64,000 bases of DNA from DAOUAM01 sp034433305 (GCA_034433305.1 DAOUAM010000089.1:50673-114672), one strand, 5' to 3'; positions 17,301-26,471 are shown, counted from the stretch's first letter. Notes: generated by a model not told the origin, from the sequence alone. Program-made: numbers and translations.

Positions 17301-18869
17301 CTACCCAGTCGCCTCTATGGGGTAGCCGTACTGGTCCCGCAGGACGCGCTTGAGGACTTTGCCCAGGGGGTTGCGGGGTAGCTCGGCCACGAAGACCACC
17401 GACTCGGGCTTCTTGAAGCTGGCAAGACGCTGGCGGCAGAACTCGATGATCTCCTCGGGCGAGGCGTTGTGGCCGGGCTTCAGCACCACGATGGCCCGCA
17501 CGCGCTCGCCCCAGTCCACGTCGGGCACGCCGATGATGGCGGCCTCGTCTATGGCCGGGTGGGACATGAGCACCTGCTCCACCTCCTCGGGCGAGACCAT
17601 CTCACCGCCGCGCTTGATGAAGTCCCTGGCGCGGCCGGCCAGGTAGATGTAGCCGTCCTCGTCCATGTAGCCCAGGTCGCCGGTGTACAGCCAGCCGTCG
17701 CGGATGGTCTGGGCCGTGGCCTCGGCCTTGTTCCAGTAGCCCTTCATCAGCCTTGGGCCTCGGGCTACGATCTCGCCCACCTGGCCGCTGGGCACGGGCG
17801 CGCCGTTCTCGTCCACGATGCGCACCTCCACGTCCTCCAGGGGCTTGCCGATGGACGACAGGCGGCGCAGCTTCCTTTCGATCTCTGCCTCAGTCCCTTC
17901 CAGCACATGGTCCTCCGGCGGCAGCATGGTGATGGTGGCCGCCGTCTCGGTCTGTCCGAAGGCGTTGATGAAGCTGACGCCTGGGAAGGCCTTGATGGCC
18001 CGCTTTATGACCTCCAGGGGCATGGGCGCCGCGCCGTAGGTTATGACCCTGAGGCTGCTCAGGTCGTGCTTGTGGAAGTCCGGGTGGTCCAGGAGCATCT
18101 TGAGCATGGTGGGCACCATCATGGCACGGTTGGCCCGCTCGCGCTCCACCAGTTCCATCCACTGCTTGGCCTCGAACTGGCGCTGTATGACCAGGGTGCG
18201 CCCGCCGTAGATGGCCGACATCACCGCCTGTACCCCGGCGATGTGGTACAGCGGCACCGTGAGTATATTGCGCTCCTCCGTGTCCGGGTCGGCGGGAGTG
18301 ACGTTGCTGAGGATGTAGGAAGCGAAGCTGTCGTGGCTGAGCATGACGCCCTTGGGCGTGCCCGTGGTGCCGGCGGTGAACATGACCATGGTCAGGTCGC
18401 CGCCGTCGCCCTGGGGGGAAAGCTCGTCGCCCTGGGCCGAAGCCAGCAGCTCGTCATAGCAGCGCCAGCCCGGCACCCCCTCTTCCAGGGCGATGAAGTG
18501 CTCCACCGAGGGGAGCCTGTCGGCCAGGGAGCGCACCAGGTCAACGTAGCGCTTGCCCACCAGCAGCACCTTCGGGGCGGCGTCGTTGACCATGTAAGAC
18601 ACCTCGTCGGCGCGGGCGCGGAAGTTCAGGGGGACGTAGACGCCGTCCAGCCTGGCCGTGGCGAAATAGGCCTCGATGTGCTCGTTGCAGTTGACCTGGA
18701 GCATAGCAACGCGGTCCCCGGGCTGGATGCCCAGCCCGGCCAGGGCATTGGCCAGCCGGTTGACCCTGTCCTGGAGGCCCTGGTAGGTGATGCGCCTGCC
18801 CTCGAAGACCATCGCCACCCTGTCGGGCACTATGGCCGACGCTATGGTAAGGAACTCCGTCGTGTTCAT
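17301..18869 (-). CDS. Acyl-CoA synthetase (AMP-forming, ANL superfamily)
   Basis: The 522-residue protein activates a carboxylic acid to an acyl-CoA through an acyl-adenylate. The P-loop A3 motif 'FTAGTTGTPKG' lies near residue 165, A5 is 'INAFGQTE', A7 is 'YTGDLGY', the hinge A8 is 'GRARDFIKRGGEMVSPEEVE', and the catalytic Lys is in 'NPLGKVLKR' near the C-terminus. The substrate class (medium/long-chain, cyclohexane or aromatic acid) is not readable from sequence alone. It is convergent with the macro-domain gene. Confidence 0.93.
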   Translation of the reverse strand: MNTTEFLTIASAIVPDRVAMVFEGRRITYQGLQDRVNRLANALAGLGIQPGDRVAMLQVNCNEHIEAYFATARLDGVYVPLNFRARADEVSYMVNDAAPKVLLVGKRYVDLVRSLADRLPSVEHFIALEEGVPGWRCYDELLASAQGDELSPQGDGGDLTMVMFTAGTTGTPKGVMLSHDSFASYILSNVTPADPDTEERNILTVPLYHIAGVQAVMSAIYGGRTLVIQRQFEAKQWMELVERERANRAMMVPTMLKMLLDHPDFHKHDLSSLRVITYGAAPMPLEVIKRAIKAFPGVSFINAFGQTETAATITMLPPEDHVLEGTEAEIERKLRRLSSIGKPLEDVEVRIVDENGAPVPSGQVGEIVARGPRLMKGYWNKAEATAQTIRDGWLYTGDLGYMDEDGYIYLAGRARDFIKRGGEMVSPEEVEQVLMSHPAIDEAAIIGVPDVDWGERVRAIVVLKPGHNASPEEIIEFCRQRLASFKKPESVVFVAELPRNPLGKVLKRVLRDQYGYPIEATG

Positions 18870-19023
18870 CTGGGCTGCACTCCCCGGAAGAGACGTTGCG
18901 CCGTAAGATTACCACCAAAATTCCATGAATTCCACTTCAGCCTTCAACGTCAGGAAGCCAGTACCTGAAATATTAGCAACATCCAGGCTAAAACTCACCG
19001 CGTTGCATTGGCCCACAAGTCCC

Positions 19024-21450
19024 CTACCTCTCCGTCCTGACCTCCAGGCTGTGGCCATCGGAGATGACCTCGATGGTGCCGTGGTCGCGGGTGAGGAAGG
19101 TCAGCTCCGGCGGCACGAAGCGCCGCAGCGTCGCCAGCGTCTCGGCGTGGGGATGGCCGTATGGGTTGTCCGCGCCGGCGGAGATGACGGCCACGGCGGG
19201 GCTTACCCGCTCCAGGAAGCCAGGCGTGCTGGAGGAGCGGCTGCCATGGTGGCCCACCTTCAGCACGTCGCTGTCCAGCGCTGCGCCGGAGGCCAGCAGC
19301 GCCGCCTCGCCCTCGCTGAACGCGTCGCCCGCCAGCAGGAAGCTGGTGCCGCCGTACACCAGGCGCAGCACCACCGAGGCGTTGTCTATGTCCGACTGGG
19401 TGCCTTTCAGCAGCGCCTGGGGCGGGCCAAGCACGTGGAGCATCACGCCGGTGTCCAGGGCGATGGCCTGGCCGGGCTGGGCCTGGACCACGGTTGCGCC
19501 CTCGGCGGCCACGGCCTGCCGCCACGCCTGGTATGGCGGGCTGTCGTACTCTGTCTGGCGCTCCACGATGAGCCTGACCGAGTACCGGCGCAGCACCTCC
19601 AGCAGCCCGGTGACGTGGTCGGCGTGGCCGTGAGTCAGCACCACCACTTCCACCTGGCGGTCGTGGAAGGGCATCCGCGCTCCCAGGGCGCGGGCCGCTG
19701 CCAGCGGCCCCGGGCCGCCATCCACCAGGACTTGCTGGCCGCCGGGCGTGACGATGAAGATGGCGTCGCCCTGCCCCACGTCTTGAAAGAAGACGTGCAG
19801 CTCCCCTGGCCCTGACGATAGCGCGGCCAGCCACGCCAGCGCCGCCAGGGCAATGGCCGGCGCCAGCGCCCACCAGGGCACGCCCCGGCCCTTCCACAAG
19901 CTCGGCATGAAGTCTGACATGCCCTTCACCAGCCCGGCAAGCTGTATGCCCCGCAGTCGTGGCAGGACCGGCAGCAGGGCCAGCGGGGCGTAGTAGGCCC
20001 AGACGAGGGCGGGGGCCAGCCGGCCGGTGGTCACCGATGCCATGGGCAGCCTGCTGAATAGCTCCACCACGCCGGACAGGTACGCCGTGGCAGCCCACGC
20101 CAGCCAGCCGAAGGGCCGCGCCAGGGCGTCGCTCAGCAGGCCAGCCGCGCCGGCCAGGGTGTGGGCCACCAGCAGCAGGGCCAGCGGCGGCAGGGCCAGC
20201 GCCGTGGCCGGCAGGCCTACCAGCGACACCCTCTGGAAGTAGAAGGCCGTCAGGGGCAGCGTCGCCACCGTGGCGGCGACGGTCATGGCGATGGTGTCAG
20301 CGGCCCAGGCCACCAGGGCGGGGACGCTCCCGGCGCCGCCAGGGTACAGGGAGCGCAGCCAGCGGCCCAGCGGCTCCGACAGCAGGGCTATGCCGGCCAT
20401 GGCCGCGAAGCTGAGCTGAAAAGACACATTCCAGAGCAGGTTGGGGCTGACGGCTATCATCGCCGCGCCGGCCAGGCCCAGCGCCGGCAATATGCTGCCG
20501 GGCCTGCCCAGTAGCAGCGCCGCCAGGTACACGGTGCCCATGATGGCGGCCCTGACCACTGGCGGCGCCATGCCCGATACCAGGGAGTACAGCCAGACCA
20601 GGGCCAGCGGCAGTAGGAGGTAGAGGTGCCGCCGCCGTCCCAGGGCGAAGCGGCCCAGGGCCAGGCTCACGGCCAGCACGATGCCCGTGTTCAGCCCTGA
20701 GATGGCCAGGACATGGGACGTGCCGGTGACCTGGAAGGCTTCCTCCAGGGCCGGTGGCATGTCGCCGCGCAGGCCCAGCACCATGGCCTGGCCCAGCGAC
20801 GCCTCCGGCTCAGGCACCACTCGCCCGATGGAGGCGGCCAGCCGTTGCCGCAGGCCGTAGAGCCATCTGTGGAAGGCGGTGCCCTCGCCCTCGGCCAGCA
20901 GCGTCACGTGGGGGAAGGCCATCACGGAGCCGATGCCCTGCCGCGCCAGGTAGGCGGGATAGTCGAAGTCCTCCAGCGGGCGAGGCGCCTCCAGCACGCC
21001 CTCCAGCAGCAGCCGGTCGCCGTAGCGGAAGTAAGGCTTCTGCCGGGCCTGGACCAGGGACAGGGACTCGCGGGCTGTGACCAGCACGTCGCCGGAGACG
21101 TCGGCCCACTGGCCGCCCTGGCCCACCCTTTCTACCCGCAGCCTGAACATGGCAAAGGCCCCATGGGCCTCCGGGTCGCTGGCGACGACGCCCTCCACCC
21201 GCGCGGGCCGGCCGTGGTAGGCATCCAGGGATTCAGACGGAGCGCTGGCGCAGGCATCGGCCCGCAGTATGCTCAGGAACAGGGCCATGGCCAGCAGGCC
21301 AGGCAGAGGCGTGCGTCGCCCGGCGGCCAGTGAGCCGGCCAGCAATGCCGACGCGACGGCCAGCAGGCCAGTAGCCAGCGGTGGCGCGTCGGTGTAGAAT
21401 GCCAGCAGCACGCCCGCTGCCCAGGCGATGGAGAAGGCCAGCACAATCAT
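19024..21450 (-). CDS. comEC: ComEC/Rec2 DNA uptake channel
   Basis: The 808-residue polytopic protein forms the inner-membrane channel for single-stranded DNA during natural transformation. N-terminal membrane segments lead to an OB-like soluble part (about 70-200), then the competence domain with about ten hydrophobic helices (225-520). A C-terminal metallo-beta-lactamase domain (about 540-800) follows, with 'VFFQDVGQGDAIFI', 'LVDGGPG', 'LTHGHADHVTGL' and 'VLKVGHHGS'. All metal ligands are present, so the proposed nuclease activity may be retained. comEA is 22 bases upstream on the same strand. Confidence 0.94.
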   Translation of the reverse strand: MIVLAFSIAWAAGVLLAFYTDAPPLATGLLAVASALLAGSLAAGRRTPLPGLLAMALFLSILRADACASAPSESLDAYHGRPARVEGVVASDPEAHGAFAMFRLRVERVGQGGQWADVSGDVLVTARESLSLVQARQKPYFRYGDRLLLEGVLEAPRPLEDFDYPAYLARQGIGSVMAFPHVTLLAEGEGTAFHRWLYGLRQRLAASIGRVVPEPEASLGQAMVLGLRGDMPPALEEAFQVTGTSHVLAISGLNTGIVLAVSLALGRFALGRRRHLYLLLPLALVWLYSLVSGMAPPVVRAAIMGTVYLAALLLGRPGSILPALGLAGAAMIAVSPNLLWNVSFQLSFAAMAGIALLSEPLGRWLRSLYPGGAGSVPALVAWAADTIAMTVAATVATLPLTAFYFQRVSLVGLPATALALPPLALLLVAHTLAGAAGLLSDALARPFGWLAWAATAYLSGVVELFSRLPMASVTTGRLAPALVWAYYAPLALLPVLPRLRGIQLAGLVKGMSDFMPSLWKGRGVPWWALAPAIALAALAWLAALSSGPGELHVFFQDVGQGDAIFIVTPGGQQVLVDGGPGPLAAARALGARMPFHDRQVEVVVLTHGHADHVTGLLEVLRRYSVRLIVERQTEYDSPPYQAWRQAVAAEGATVVQAQPGQAIALDTGVMLHVLGPPQALLKGTQSDIDNASVVLRLVYGGTSFLLAGDAFSEGEAALLASGAALDSDVLKVGHHGSRSSSTPGFLERVSPAVAVISAGADNPYGHPHAETLATLRRFVPPELTFLTRDHGTIEVISDGHSLEVRTER

Positions 21451-21472
21451 TGCCAGCGCCCTGGCGCACCGG

Positions 21473-22081
21473 CTAGCGCACTTCTACCAGGTCACGGACA
21501 GCCGCCAGCGTCGCGGGGCCTATGCCCTGGACGTCCAGCAGCTCGTCAACATTGGCAAAAGGGCCATGGGCCTCCCTGTGGCGCACGATGGCCTCGGCCA
21601 GCGTCTCGCCGATCTCCGGCAGCGCTACTAGCTCCTGCACGGTGGCGGAGTTGAGGTCTATCCTGCCAGAGGACGCTGGGCCGCCGGCAGCGGAAGCCAG
21701 GCCGGCCTGCGCTTCGCCTCGCCTGGGGAAATGCACGTGGTCTTCGTCCCTGACCCGTGCCGCCAGGTTGACGGCCTCCAGGTCGGCGTCCTGGGCTGGG
21801 CCTCCGGCTGCCTCGAGGGCTTGCTCCAGCCGGTCCCCCTGGGCGAGGGCGTACACGCCTGGCCGCCGGACGGCGCCGGTCACGTACACCTTAAGCTGGG
21901 CGGACAGGGCCGGTGTGGATGTGGGCAGAATGACCTGCACCCGCGCCCCACGGGAAGGGCCGCGCAGGAGCAGGACGGAGCCGCCCGAGATGGCGGCGGC
22001 CGCCGAAGCTATGAGGAGCGCAAGGGAGATGAGCTTCATGGGCGAGGCGCGCAGTAGTGGATCGCGCCACAATATAGCCAT
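21473..22081 (-). CDS. comEA: ComEA-type DNA receptor (SLBB plus helix-hairpin-helix)
   Basis: The protein has an N-terminal membrane anchor (about residues 17-40). A SLBB-like domain follows ('QLKVYVTGAVRRPGVYAL', about 60-115). Two helix-hairpin-helix motifs are at the C-terminus: 'IDLNSATVQELVALPEIG' and 'FANVDELLDVQGIGPATL'. It binds incoming double-stranded DNA at the cell surface and feeds ComEC. The start is uncertain: ATG 22081 gives 202 residues, while ATG 22039 gives a more typical anchor start; neither has a clear ribosome site. The gene is divergent from rpmH. Confidence 0.92.
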   Translation of the reverse strand: MAILWRDPLLRASPMKLISLALLIASAAAAISGGSVLLLRGPSRGARVQVILPTSTPALSAQLKVYVTGAVRRPGVYALAQGDRLEQALEAAGGPAQDADLEAVNLAARVRDEDHVHFPRRGEAQAGLASAAGGPASSGRIDLNSATVQELVALPEIGETLAEAIVRHREAHGPFANVDELLDVQGIGPATLAAVRDLVEVR

Positions 22082-22109
22082 GCTCGCGGCGCCGTGTCAA
22101 GAAATCAAA

Positions 22110-22139
22110 TTGACACTGGTTTTTAAAAGCCGCTATAAT
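22110..22139 (+). promoter_or_regulatory. Consensus sigma-70 promoter of the rpmH-rnpA-yidC block
   Basis: TTGACA at 22110-22115 and TATAAT at 22134-22139 match both consensus hexamers exactly, with an 18-base spacer. The -10 element ends 25 bases before rpmH. This is the strongest promoter visible in the window. Confidence 0.88.
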
Positions 22140-22164
22140 CGTGGGATGTGAGGTTTAGCCAGAT

Positions 22165-22302
22165 ATGCCCAAGCGAACGTACCAACCCCGCAAAAGACGG
22201 CGCAGCCGTGTACATGGATTCAGGGCCCGCATGAGCACGCATAGTGGCAGGAACGTGATCAAGCGCCGCATATTCAAAGGGCGCTACAAGATCGTGGTCT
22301 GA
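22165..22302 (+). CDS. rpmH: 50S ribosomal protein L34
   Basis: This 45-codon gene is easily missed by length cutoffs. The product starts 'MPKRTYQPRKRRRSRVHGF' and continues with 'RARMSTHSGRNVIKRR', the L34 pattern rich in Arg and Lys, and ends 'YKIVV'. It sits where rpmH always does, just upstream of rnpA, and directly follows the consensus promoter. AGG at 22151-22153 is the nearest ribosome-site-like sequence. Confidence 0.96.
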   Translation: MPKRTYQPRKRRRSRVHGFRARMSTHSGRNVIKRRIFKGRYKIVV

Positions 22303-22332
22303 CCCAGACGCTTCGGCTCGGGCTGACAGGTA

Positions 22333-22701
22333 ATGCGCAAGGAGCAGCGCCTCACCAAGTCCCGGGACTTCGATTTAGTGCGAAAGGAGGGGCGCAGCTG
22401 GGCCGACAGGTACCTGGTGCTGGTGGCACGGCCCAATGACATGGGAGTGAGCCGGTTCGGCTTCGCGGTGGGGAAGAGGATTGGCAAGGCGGTAGTGCGT
22501 AACAAGACCAAGCGGAGACTGAGGGAATCAGCCCGCCTGACTCCAGTGAAAGTAGGATGGGACCTGGTTGTCATAGCCCGTAAGGATGCATCCAGTGCGG
22601 ACTTCCATCAGCTCAGAAATTCCATGACCAGTCTCCTCCGGCGTGCGGGAGTCCTGGCAACTGACCACGACGCCCCCAGCTCCTCCGACAGGAGGGTGTG
22701 A
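22333..22701 (+). CDS. rnpA: Ribonuclease P protein component
   Basis: RnpA is the protein subunit of RNase P, which trims tRNA 5' leaders with the catalytic RNA. The 122-residue product opens 'MRKEQRLTKSRDFDLVRKEG', and the RNA-binding RNR signature is in 'GKAVVRNKTKRRLRE' with 'FGFAVGKRIGKA' before it. The last base of its TGA is shared with the ATG of yidD. Confidence 0.95.
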   Translation: MRKEQRLTKSRDFDLVRKEGRSWADRYLVLVARPNDMGVSRFGFAVGKRIGKAVVRNKTKRRLRESARLTPVKVGWDLVVIARKDASSADFHQLRNSMTSLLRRAGVLATDHDAPSSSDRRV

Positions 22702-22910
22702 TGCGGGGCCTCGCCCTCGGGGCCATCCGGCTGTACCAGCTTGCGCTCTCTCCCTACATGGGCCGCAACTGCCGCCACGTTCCTAGCTGCTCTCACTACG
22801 CCTACGAGGCTATACTGAAGTATGGCGTGATAAAGGGTGTCTGGCTTGCTGCCAGGCGGCTCGCCCGCTGTCGCCCCTTTGGTACCAGTGGGTATGACCC
22901 GGTCCCGTAG
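22701..22910 (+). CDS. yidD: Membrane protein insertion efficiency factor YidD
   Basis: The 69-residue product has the YidD pattern: 'IRLYQLALSPYMGRNCRHVPSCSHYAYEA', here spread over residues 10-38, with three conserved Cys, ending with the 'CRPFGTSGYDPVP' tail. It assists YidC/Sec insertion of inner-membrane proteins. ATG 22701 is preferred over GTG 22698 because GGAGGG at 22691-22696 is better spaced. It is coupled to rnpA by TGATG. Confidence 0.95.
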   Translation: MRGLALGAIRLYQLALSPYMGRNCRHVPSCSHYAYEAILKYGVIKGVWLAARRLARCRPFGTSGYDPVP

Positions 22911-22931
22911 CAGCCGCGCTCCCCGGCACAT

Positions 22932-24119
22932 GTGCGCCTATGGTTACCTATGCCAATGATAGACAGGCTCTCCCGCAACATGGTGCCCTCGGCGGGCCGG
23001 GGCCAGGCCCGCTGGGGCTTCTTTGTCTTACTGGCCGCCCTGCTGCTGGCGCTGACAGCCTGCACCGGCCGCCTGCCCGGCCCTGAAGGCTGGTCCGCCG
23101 GCTCTGTGGTGGACGGCAGACTGTACATCGGCTCCATGGAGGGTGTTCTCCTGGCCCTGGACAGGGACAGCGGCCAGACCATCGAGGCCATTGACCTCAA
23201 TGGTGACGACCCCAACCCAGTCCTGTACGGCAGGCCCACCATCAGCGGCGACATGATGTTCGTGGGCGACTACGCCGGCGTGCTGCACGCCCTCTCCCTG
23301 GAGGGCAACAGGGTGTGGCAGGAGCCGGTGGGAGGGCGCATCGTGGGCAGCCCGGTGGTGGCCGACGGCGTGGTCCTGGTCGGCTCCTCCGACCATGCCC
23401 TGTATGCTTTCAACGCCGCCGACGGCGCCCGGCTGTGGCGGTTCGAGACCGGCGGCATGGTCTGGTCCACGCCGGTGGTCGCCGACGGCAATGTGTACTT
23501 CGGCTCTCTGGACCACAAGCTCTATGCCCTGAGGCTGCAGGACGGCGGCAAGCTGTGGGAGTTCAACACCAACGGCGGCATCACCGCCGCGCCTGTCGTG
23601 GCCAACGGCCGGGTGTATGTCGGCTCCTTCGATAGCGTGTTCCACGCCCTGGACGGCAGCACAGGCAACGAGGTCTGGAGGTTCGAGGATGCCCGTGGCT
23701 GGTTCTGGGCCGGGGCAGTGGTGGCCCAGGACACCATCTATGCGCCATCCCTGGACGGCAACCTGTACGCCCTGGACATGGCCACGGGCAGCGTGCGCTG
23801 GACGCTCAAGACCAACGGCCCCATAGTCGGCTCGCCCATCGTGGTCTTCGACAGGATAGTGGTTGGCTCGGATGACGGCACCGTGCGCCTGGTGCGGCTG
23901 AGCGACGGCGGCGACGAGTTCAGGTGCAACATAGGCTCCCAGATCAGGGCATCCCTGACCAAGTACGAGGCACCGGAGGACACGGTGGTATTCCTGGCCG
24001 CCCGCGACCATTCCATCCGCGCTCTGCGCGTCAAGTCCAACGGCAGCCCCGACGAGATATGGGTCCACTTCACCAACAGGGAAGACTCGGTGCCAGTGGG
24101 CAGGACACCCGCATGCTAG
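22932..24119 (+). CDS. PQQ-repeat beta-propeller lipoprotein (BamB-like)
   Basis: The product is about 390 residues. A hydrophobic segment ends in a lipobox ('ALTACTG', Cys near residue 44). A chain of propeller blades of about 40 residues follows, each with a 'G-x-V-Y-(F/V)-G-S-x-D-x-x-L-Y-A-L' pattern and an 'x-x-W-x-F' turn (for example 'LYAFNAADGARLWRF'). It resembles BamB and PQQ-repeat proteins but lacks dehydrogenase PQQ residues, so a scaffold role is likely. The start is ambiguous among GTG 22932, ATG 22950 and ATG 22956. It is embedded between yidD and yidC, which hints at a function in membrane protein biogenesis. Confidence 0.87.
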   Translation: MRLWLPMPMIDRLSRNMVPSAGRGQARWGFFVLLAALLLALTACTGRLPGPEGWSAGSVVDGRLYIGSMEGVLLALDRDSGQTIEAIDLNGDDPNPVLYGRPTISGDMMFVGDYAGVLHALSLEGNRVWQEPVGGRIVGSPVVADGVVLVGSSDHALYAFNAADGARLWRFETGGMVWSTPVVADGNVYFGSLDHKLYALRLQDGGKLWEFNTNGGITAAPVVANGRVYVGSFDSVFHALDGSTGNEVWRFEDARGWFWAGAVVAQDTIYAPSLDGNLYALDMATGSVRWTLKTNGPIVGSPIVVFDRIVVGSDDGTVRLVRLSDGGDEFRCNIGSQIRASLTKYEAPEDTVVFLAARDHSIRALRVKSNGSPDEIWVHFTNREDSVPVGRTPAC

Positions 24120-24140
24120 TAGAGATGTAAGGTTCAGCCA

Positions 24141-25049
24141 GTGGAAATAATCTGGGACATCTGGAACCTCATAATCATCCAGCCGATGATCAACGGCCTC
24201 GTGCTGTTATATGATATCTTCTTCAACAACTTCGGCCTCAGCATCATCGCCTTCACCATTCTGGTCCGGGTCCTGCTTATCCCCCTGACTATCAAGCAGA
24301 GCAGGCAGCTCAAGGCGATGGCCGCACTCCAGCCCCGGCTCAAGGAGCTCCAGGAGCGCTACTCCAAGGACAGACAGCGGCTGTCCCAGGAGACGATGCG
24401 GCTGTACCGGGAGCAGGGCATCAACCCTATTGGCTGCCTGGGGCCGGTCTTCATCCAGTTCCCCATCTGGATAGGGCTTTACCAGGCCCTCTCCTGGACA
24501 CTGACGCCAACACCCGAAAGCCTGGTCAGGCTGTCCACGCACCTGTACTCGTGGCTCCCGAGAGTACACCAGCTAGTGCCTCTGGACAGCTCTTTCCTGT
24601 GGTTCAACCTGGCGGAGCCTGACCGCTACCCGCTATTGCCCATCCTGGTCGGCGTATCCATGTGGCTCATGCAGAAGATGAGCACCCTGCCCTCGGCTGA
24701 CCCGAAGCAGGAGTCCACCAACCGCATGATGCTGTGGATGCTGCCCATCATGTTCGGGGTATTCATGTTGCGGATCCCCAGCGGACTTGCTCTGTACTGG
24801 ATAGTCTCGAATATTATAGGAATAGTAATCCAAGGGTTCGTGACAGGCTGGGGGCCGATTACCTCGCTGTTCTCGTTCCGGCGTCCCTCCAGGGAGCAGG
24901 CTGAAGCCCCCCCGTTGGTGCCCCCAGCGCAGGAGGCGGAAAGCGATGCGCGTGATAGAGACCACAGCCAAGACGGCCGAAGAAGCCATCGAAATCGCTC
25001 TAAAGGAGCTCGGCGCCGAGCGCGATCAGGTCGAAATAGACGTCGTTAG
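24141..25049 (+). CDS. yidC: Membrane protein insertase YidC/Oxa1
   Basis: The 302-residue short-form (Gram-positive/Oxa1-like) YidC lacks the large periplasmic domain of proteobacterial YidC. It begins at GTG 24141 with AAGG 8 bases upstream. Membrane segments lie near residues 28-50, 95-115, 150-180 and 195-225. The conserved positively charged groove Arg and cytosolic coiled loop are visible ('VRVLLIPLTIKQSRQLKAM'). The tail is strongly basic (Arg/Lys/Ser over the last 35 residues), as expected for ribosome contact. Its 3' end overlaps jag by 104 bases. Confidence 0.95.
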   Translation: MEIIWDIWNLIIIQPMINGLVLLYDIFFNNFGLSIIAFTILVRVLLIPLTIKQSRQLKAMAALQPRLKELQERYSKDRQRLSQETMRLYREQGINPIGCLGPVFIQFPIWIGLYQALSWTLTPTPESLVRLSTHLYSWLPRVHQLVPLDSSFLWFNLAEPDRYPLLPILVGVSMWLMQKMSTLPSADPKQESTNRMMLWMLPIMFGVFMLRIPSGLALYWIVSNIIGIVIQGFVTGWGPITSLFSFRRPSREQAEAPPLVPPAQEAESDARDRDHSQDGRRSHRNRSKGARRRARSGRNRRR

Positions 25050-25593
25050 CCGTGGAAAATCAGGCATACTGGGCATCGGCGCCGAGCCTGCCCGCGTCAG
25101 GGTAACCCTGCTGGATGCCACGCCCAACGTCGTCAAGGTCGCCACGGAAGTCCTTCAGAGTATTCTATCCAGGATGGGAGTCTCCGCCGTAGCCAACCTC
25201 AAGCACGCTCAGAACGATGAGCTGGGAGGCCCCATCTTCGAAATCGAGGGCGACGACTCAGGGCTGCTCATAGGGCGCCGGGGCGAGACCCTGCGGGCGC
25301 TCCAGTTCCTGGTCAAGTTCATGGTCAGTTGCAAGCTCGGAGACAAGGCCAACGTGGCCATTGACGTGGAAGGCTACCAGGAGCGCCGCTACAAGGCCCT
25401 GAACAACCTCGCCCAGCGCGTGGCCCAGCGGGTCGCCGCCACCGGCCGGCCCATATCCCTGGAGCCTATGCCGCCCAACGAGCGGCGCGTCATACACCTG
25501 GCCCTGGCGGACCACCCCCAGGTGATCACCGAGAGCACAGGCCTCGGAGATGCGCGCCAGGTAGTGGTCAGGCCCAGGGAACAGGCCAGATAG
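24946..25593 (+). CDS. jag: Jag/KhpB RNA-binding protein (Jag_N, KH and R3H domains)
   Basis: The 215-residue protein has an N-terminal Jag_N domain ('AKTAEEAIEIALKELGAERD' through 'GILGIG', residues 1-50). A KH domain is centred on 'DDSGLLIGRRGETLRALQFL' (GxxG-type loop, about 100-125). An R3H domain has 'YRERR'-like 'YQERRYKALNNLAQRVA' and 'PPNERRVIHLAL'. It binds RNA and influences cell division and elongation in Gram-positives. AGGAGG at 24931-24936 precedes the ATG. The yidC-jag pairing is widely conserved. Confidence 0.94.
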   Translation: MRVIETTAKTAEEAIEIALKELGAERDQVEIDVVSRGKSGILGIGAEPARVRVTLLDATPNVVKVATEVLQSILSRMGVSAVANLKHAQNDELGGPIFEIEGDDSGLLIGRRGETLRALQFLVKFMVSCKLGDKANVAIDVEGYQERRYKALNNLAQRVAQRVAATGRPISLEPMPPNERRVIHLALADHPQVITESTGLGDARQVVVRPREQAR

Positions 25594-25601
25594 GAAGATA
25601 A

Positions 25602-25628
25602 GCGGGGCGGGTGTGATACCCGCCCCGC
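25602..25628 (+). terminator. Terminator of the rpmH-jag block
   Basis: An 11-base perfect GC-rich stem (25602-25612 with 25618-25628) encloses a 5-base loop 8 bases after the jag stop. No T tract follows. Confidence 0.65.
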
Positions 25629-25646
25629 CGCGTATTCACGCTTGCT

Positions 25647-26471
25647 ATGTCCCCTGACTTTCTAGCCATCGGCCACGTCGCCAGGGACCTTACCCCGGAA
25701 GGCTTCAGGATTGGCGGCGCGGTGACCTACGGCTCCGTCACAGCGCTCAGGCTGGGCCTCAAGCCTGCCGTCGTCACCAGCGCCAAGGCAGGGCTTGGCC
25801 TGGAGGCGGCCCTGCCAGGCGTGCAGTTGCACGTGTTGCCAGCTTCCGGCACCACAACCTTTCACAATATCTACTCAGGCGGCAAGCGCACCCAGACCCT
25901 CAGCGGCGTCGGCGGCCCTATTGGTGTGGCGGACATCCCGCCTCAGTGGCGCTCGGCACCGCTGGTGCTGCTGGGGCCGCTGGCCCGTGAGTTGGACTAC
26001 GGCCTGGCCAGGGCTTTCCCGCGCTCCATCGTCGTGGCCTCCATCCAGGGCTGGCTGCGGCAGTGGGACGCCCAGGGCCGGGTCAGCTCGGCCTGCTGGG
26101 ATGGCAGGGACGTGCTGCCCCATGTCCACGCCGCCATTCTGTCCAGGGACGACGTGGGCGACCCCGGCCTTATTGAGCTGTGGAAGGGCCTGGCCCGGGC
26201 GCTGATAGTGACCATGGGCGCCGAGGGCGCCAGGCTGCACCTGGGCGGTCAGTGGCACCACGTACCCGCCTTCCCCACGAAGGAGGTGGACCCCACCGGC
26301 GCCGGCGATGTCTTCGCGGCGGCCTACCTGGTGCGCTACCGAGAGACCGGCGACCCGCTGGCGTCGGCCCGCTTCGCCAGTTGCGCCGCCAGCTTCTGCG
26401 TGGAGGCCGAGGGCACGGCCGGCATCGCCACGCGGGCGCAGGTGGAGGCCAGGCTGCGGGGCACAGGGTGA
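25647..26471 (+). CDS. PfkB-family carbohydrate/nucleoside kinase
   Basis: The 274-residue ribokinase-like protein has the anion-hole and catalytic signature 'DPTGAGDVFAAAY' at about 213-225, with Asp as catalytic base. The N-terminal 'GGAVTYGSVTALRLGL' matches the substrate-side PfkB signature, and 'VTMGAEGARLHL' matches the nucleotide-side strand. It is shorter than most PfkB kinases (about 300-330), and the lid region looks reduced. The substrate, a sugar or nucleoside, cannot be named. It follows the jag terminator by 18 bases. Confidence 0.88.
   Translation: MSPDFLAIGHVARDLTPEGFRIGGAVTYGSVTALRLGLKPAVVTSAKAGLGLEAALPGVQLHVLPASGTTTFHNIYSGGKRTQTLSGVGGPIGVADIPPQWRSAPLVLLGPLARELDYGLARAFPRSIVVASIQGWLRQWDAQGRVSSACWDGRDVLPHVHAAILSRDDVGDPGLIELWKGLARALIVTMGAEGARLHLGGQWHHVPAFPTKEVDPTGAGDVFAAAYLVRYRETGDPLASARFASCAASFCVEAEGTAGIATRAQVEARLRGTG

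Noticed and set aside
17469..18968. 499-codon plus-strand open frame
   Set aside because: It is antisense to the acyl-CoA synthetase, which has all ANL motifs.
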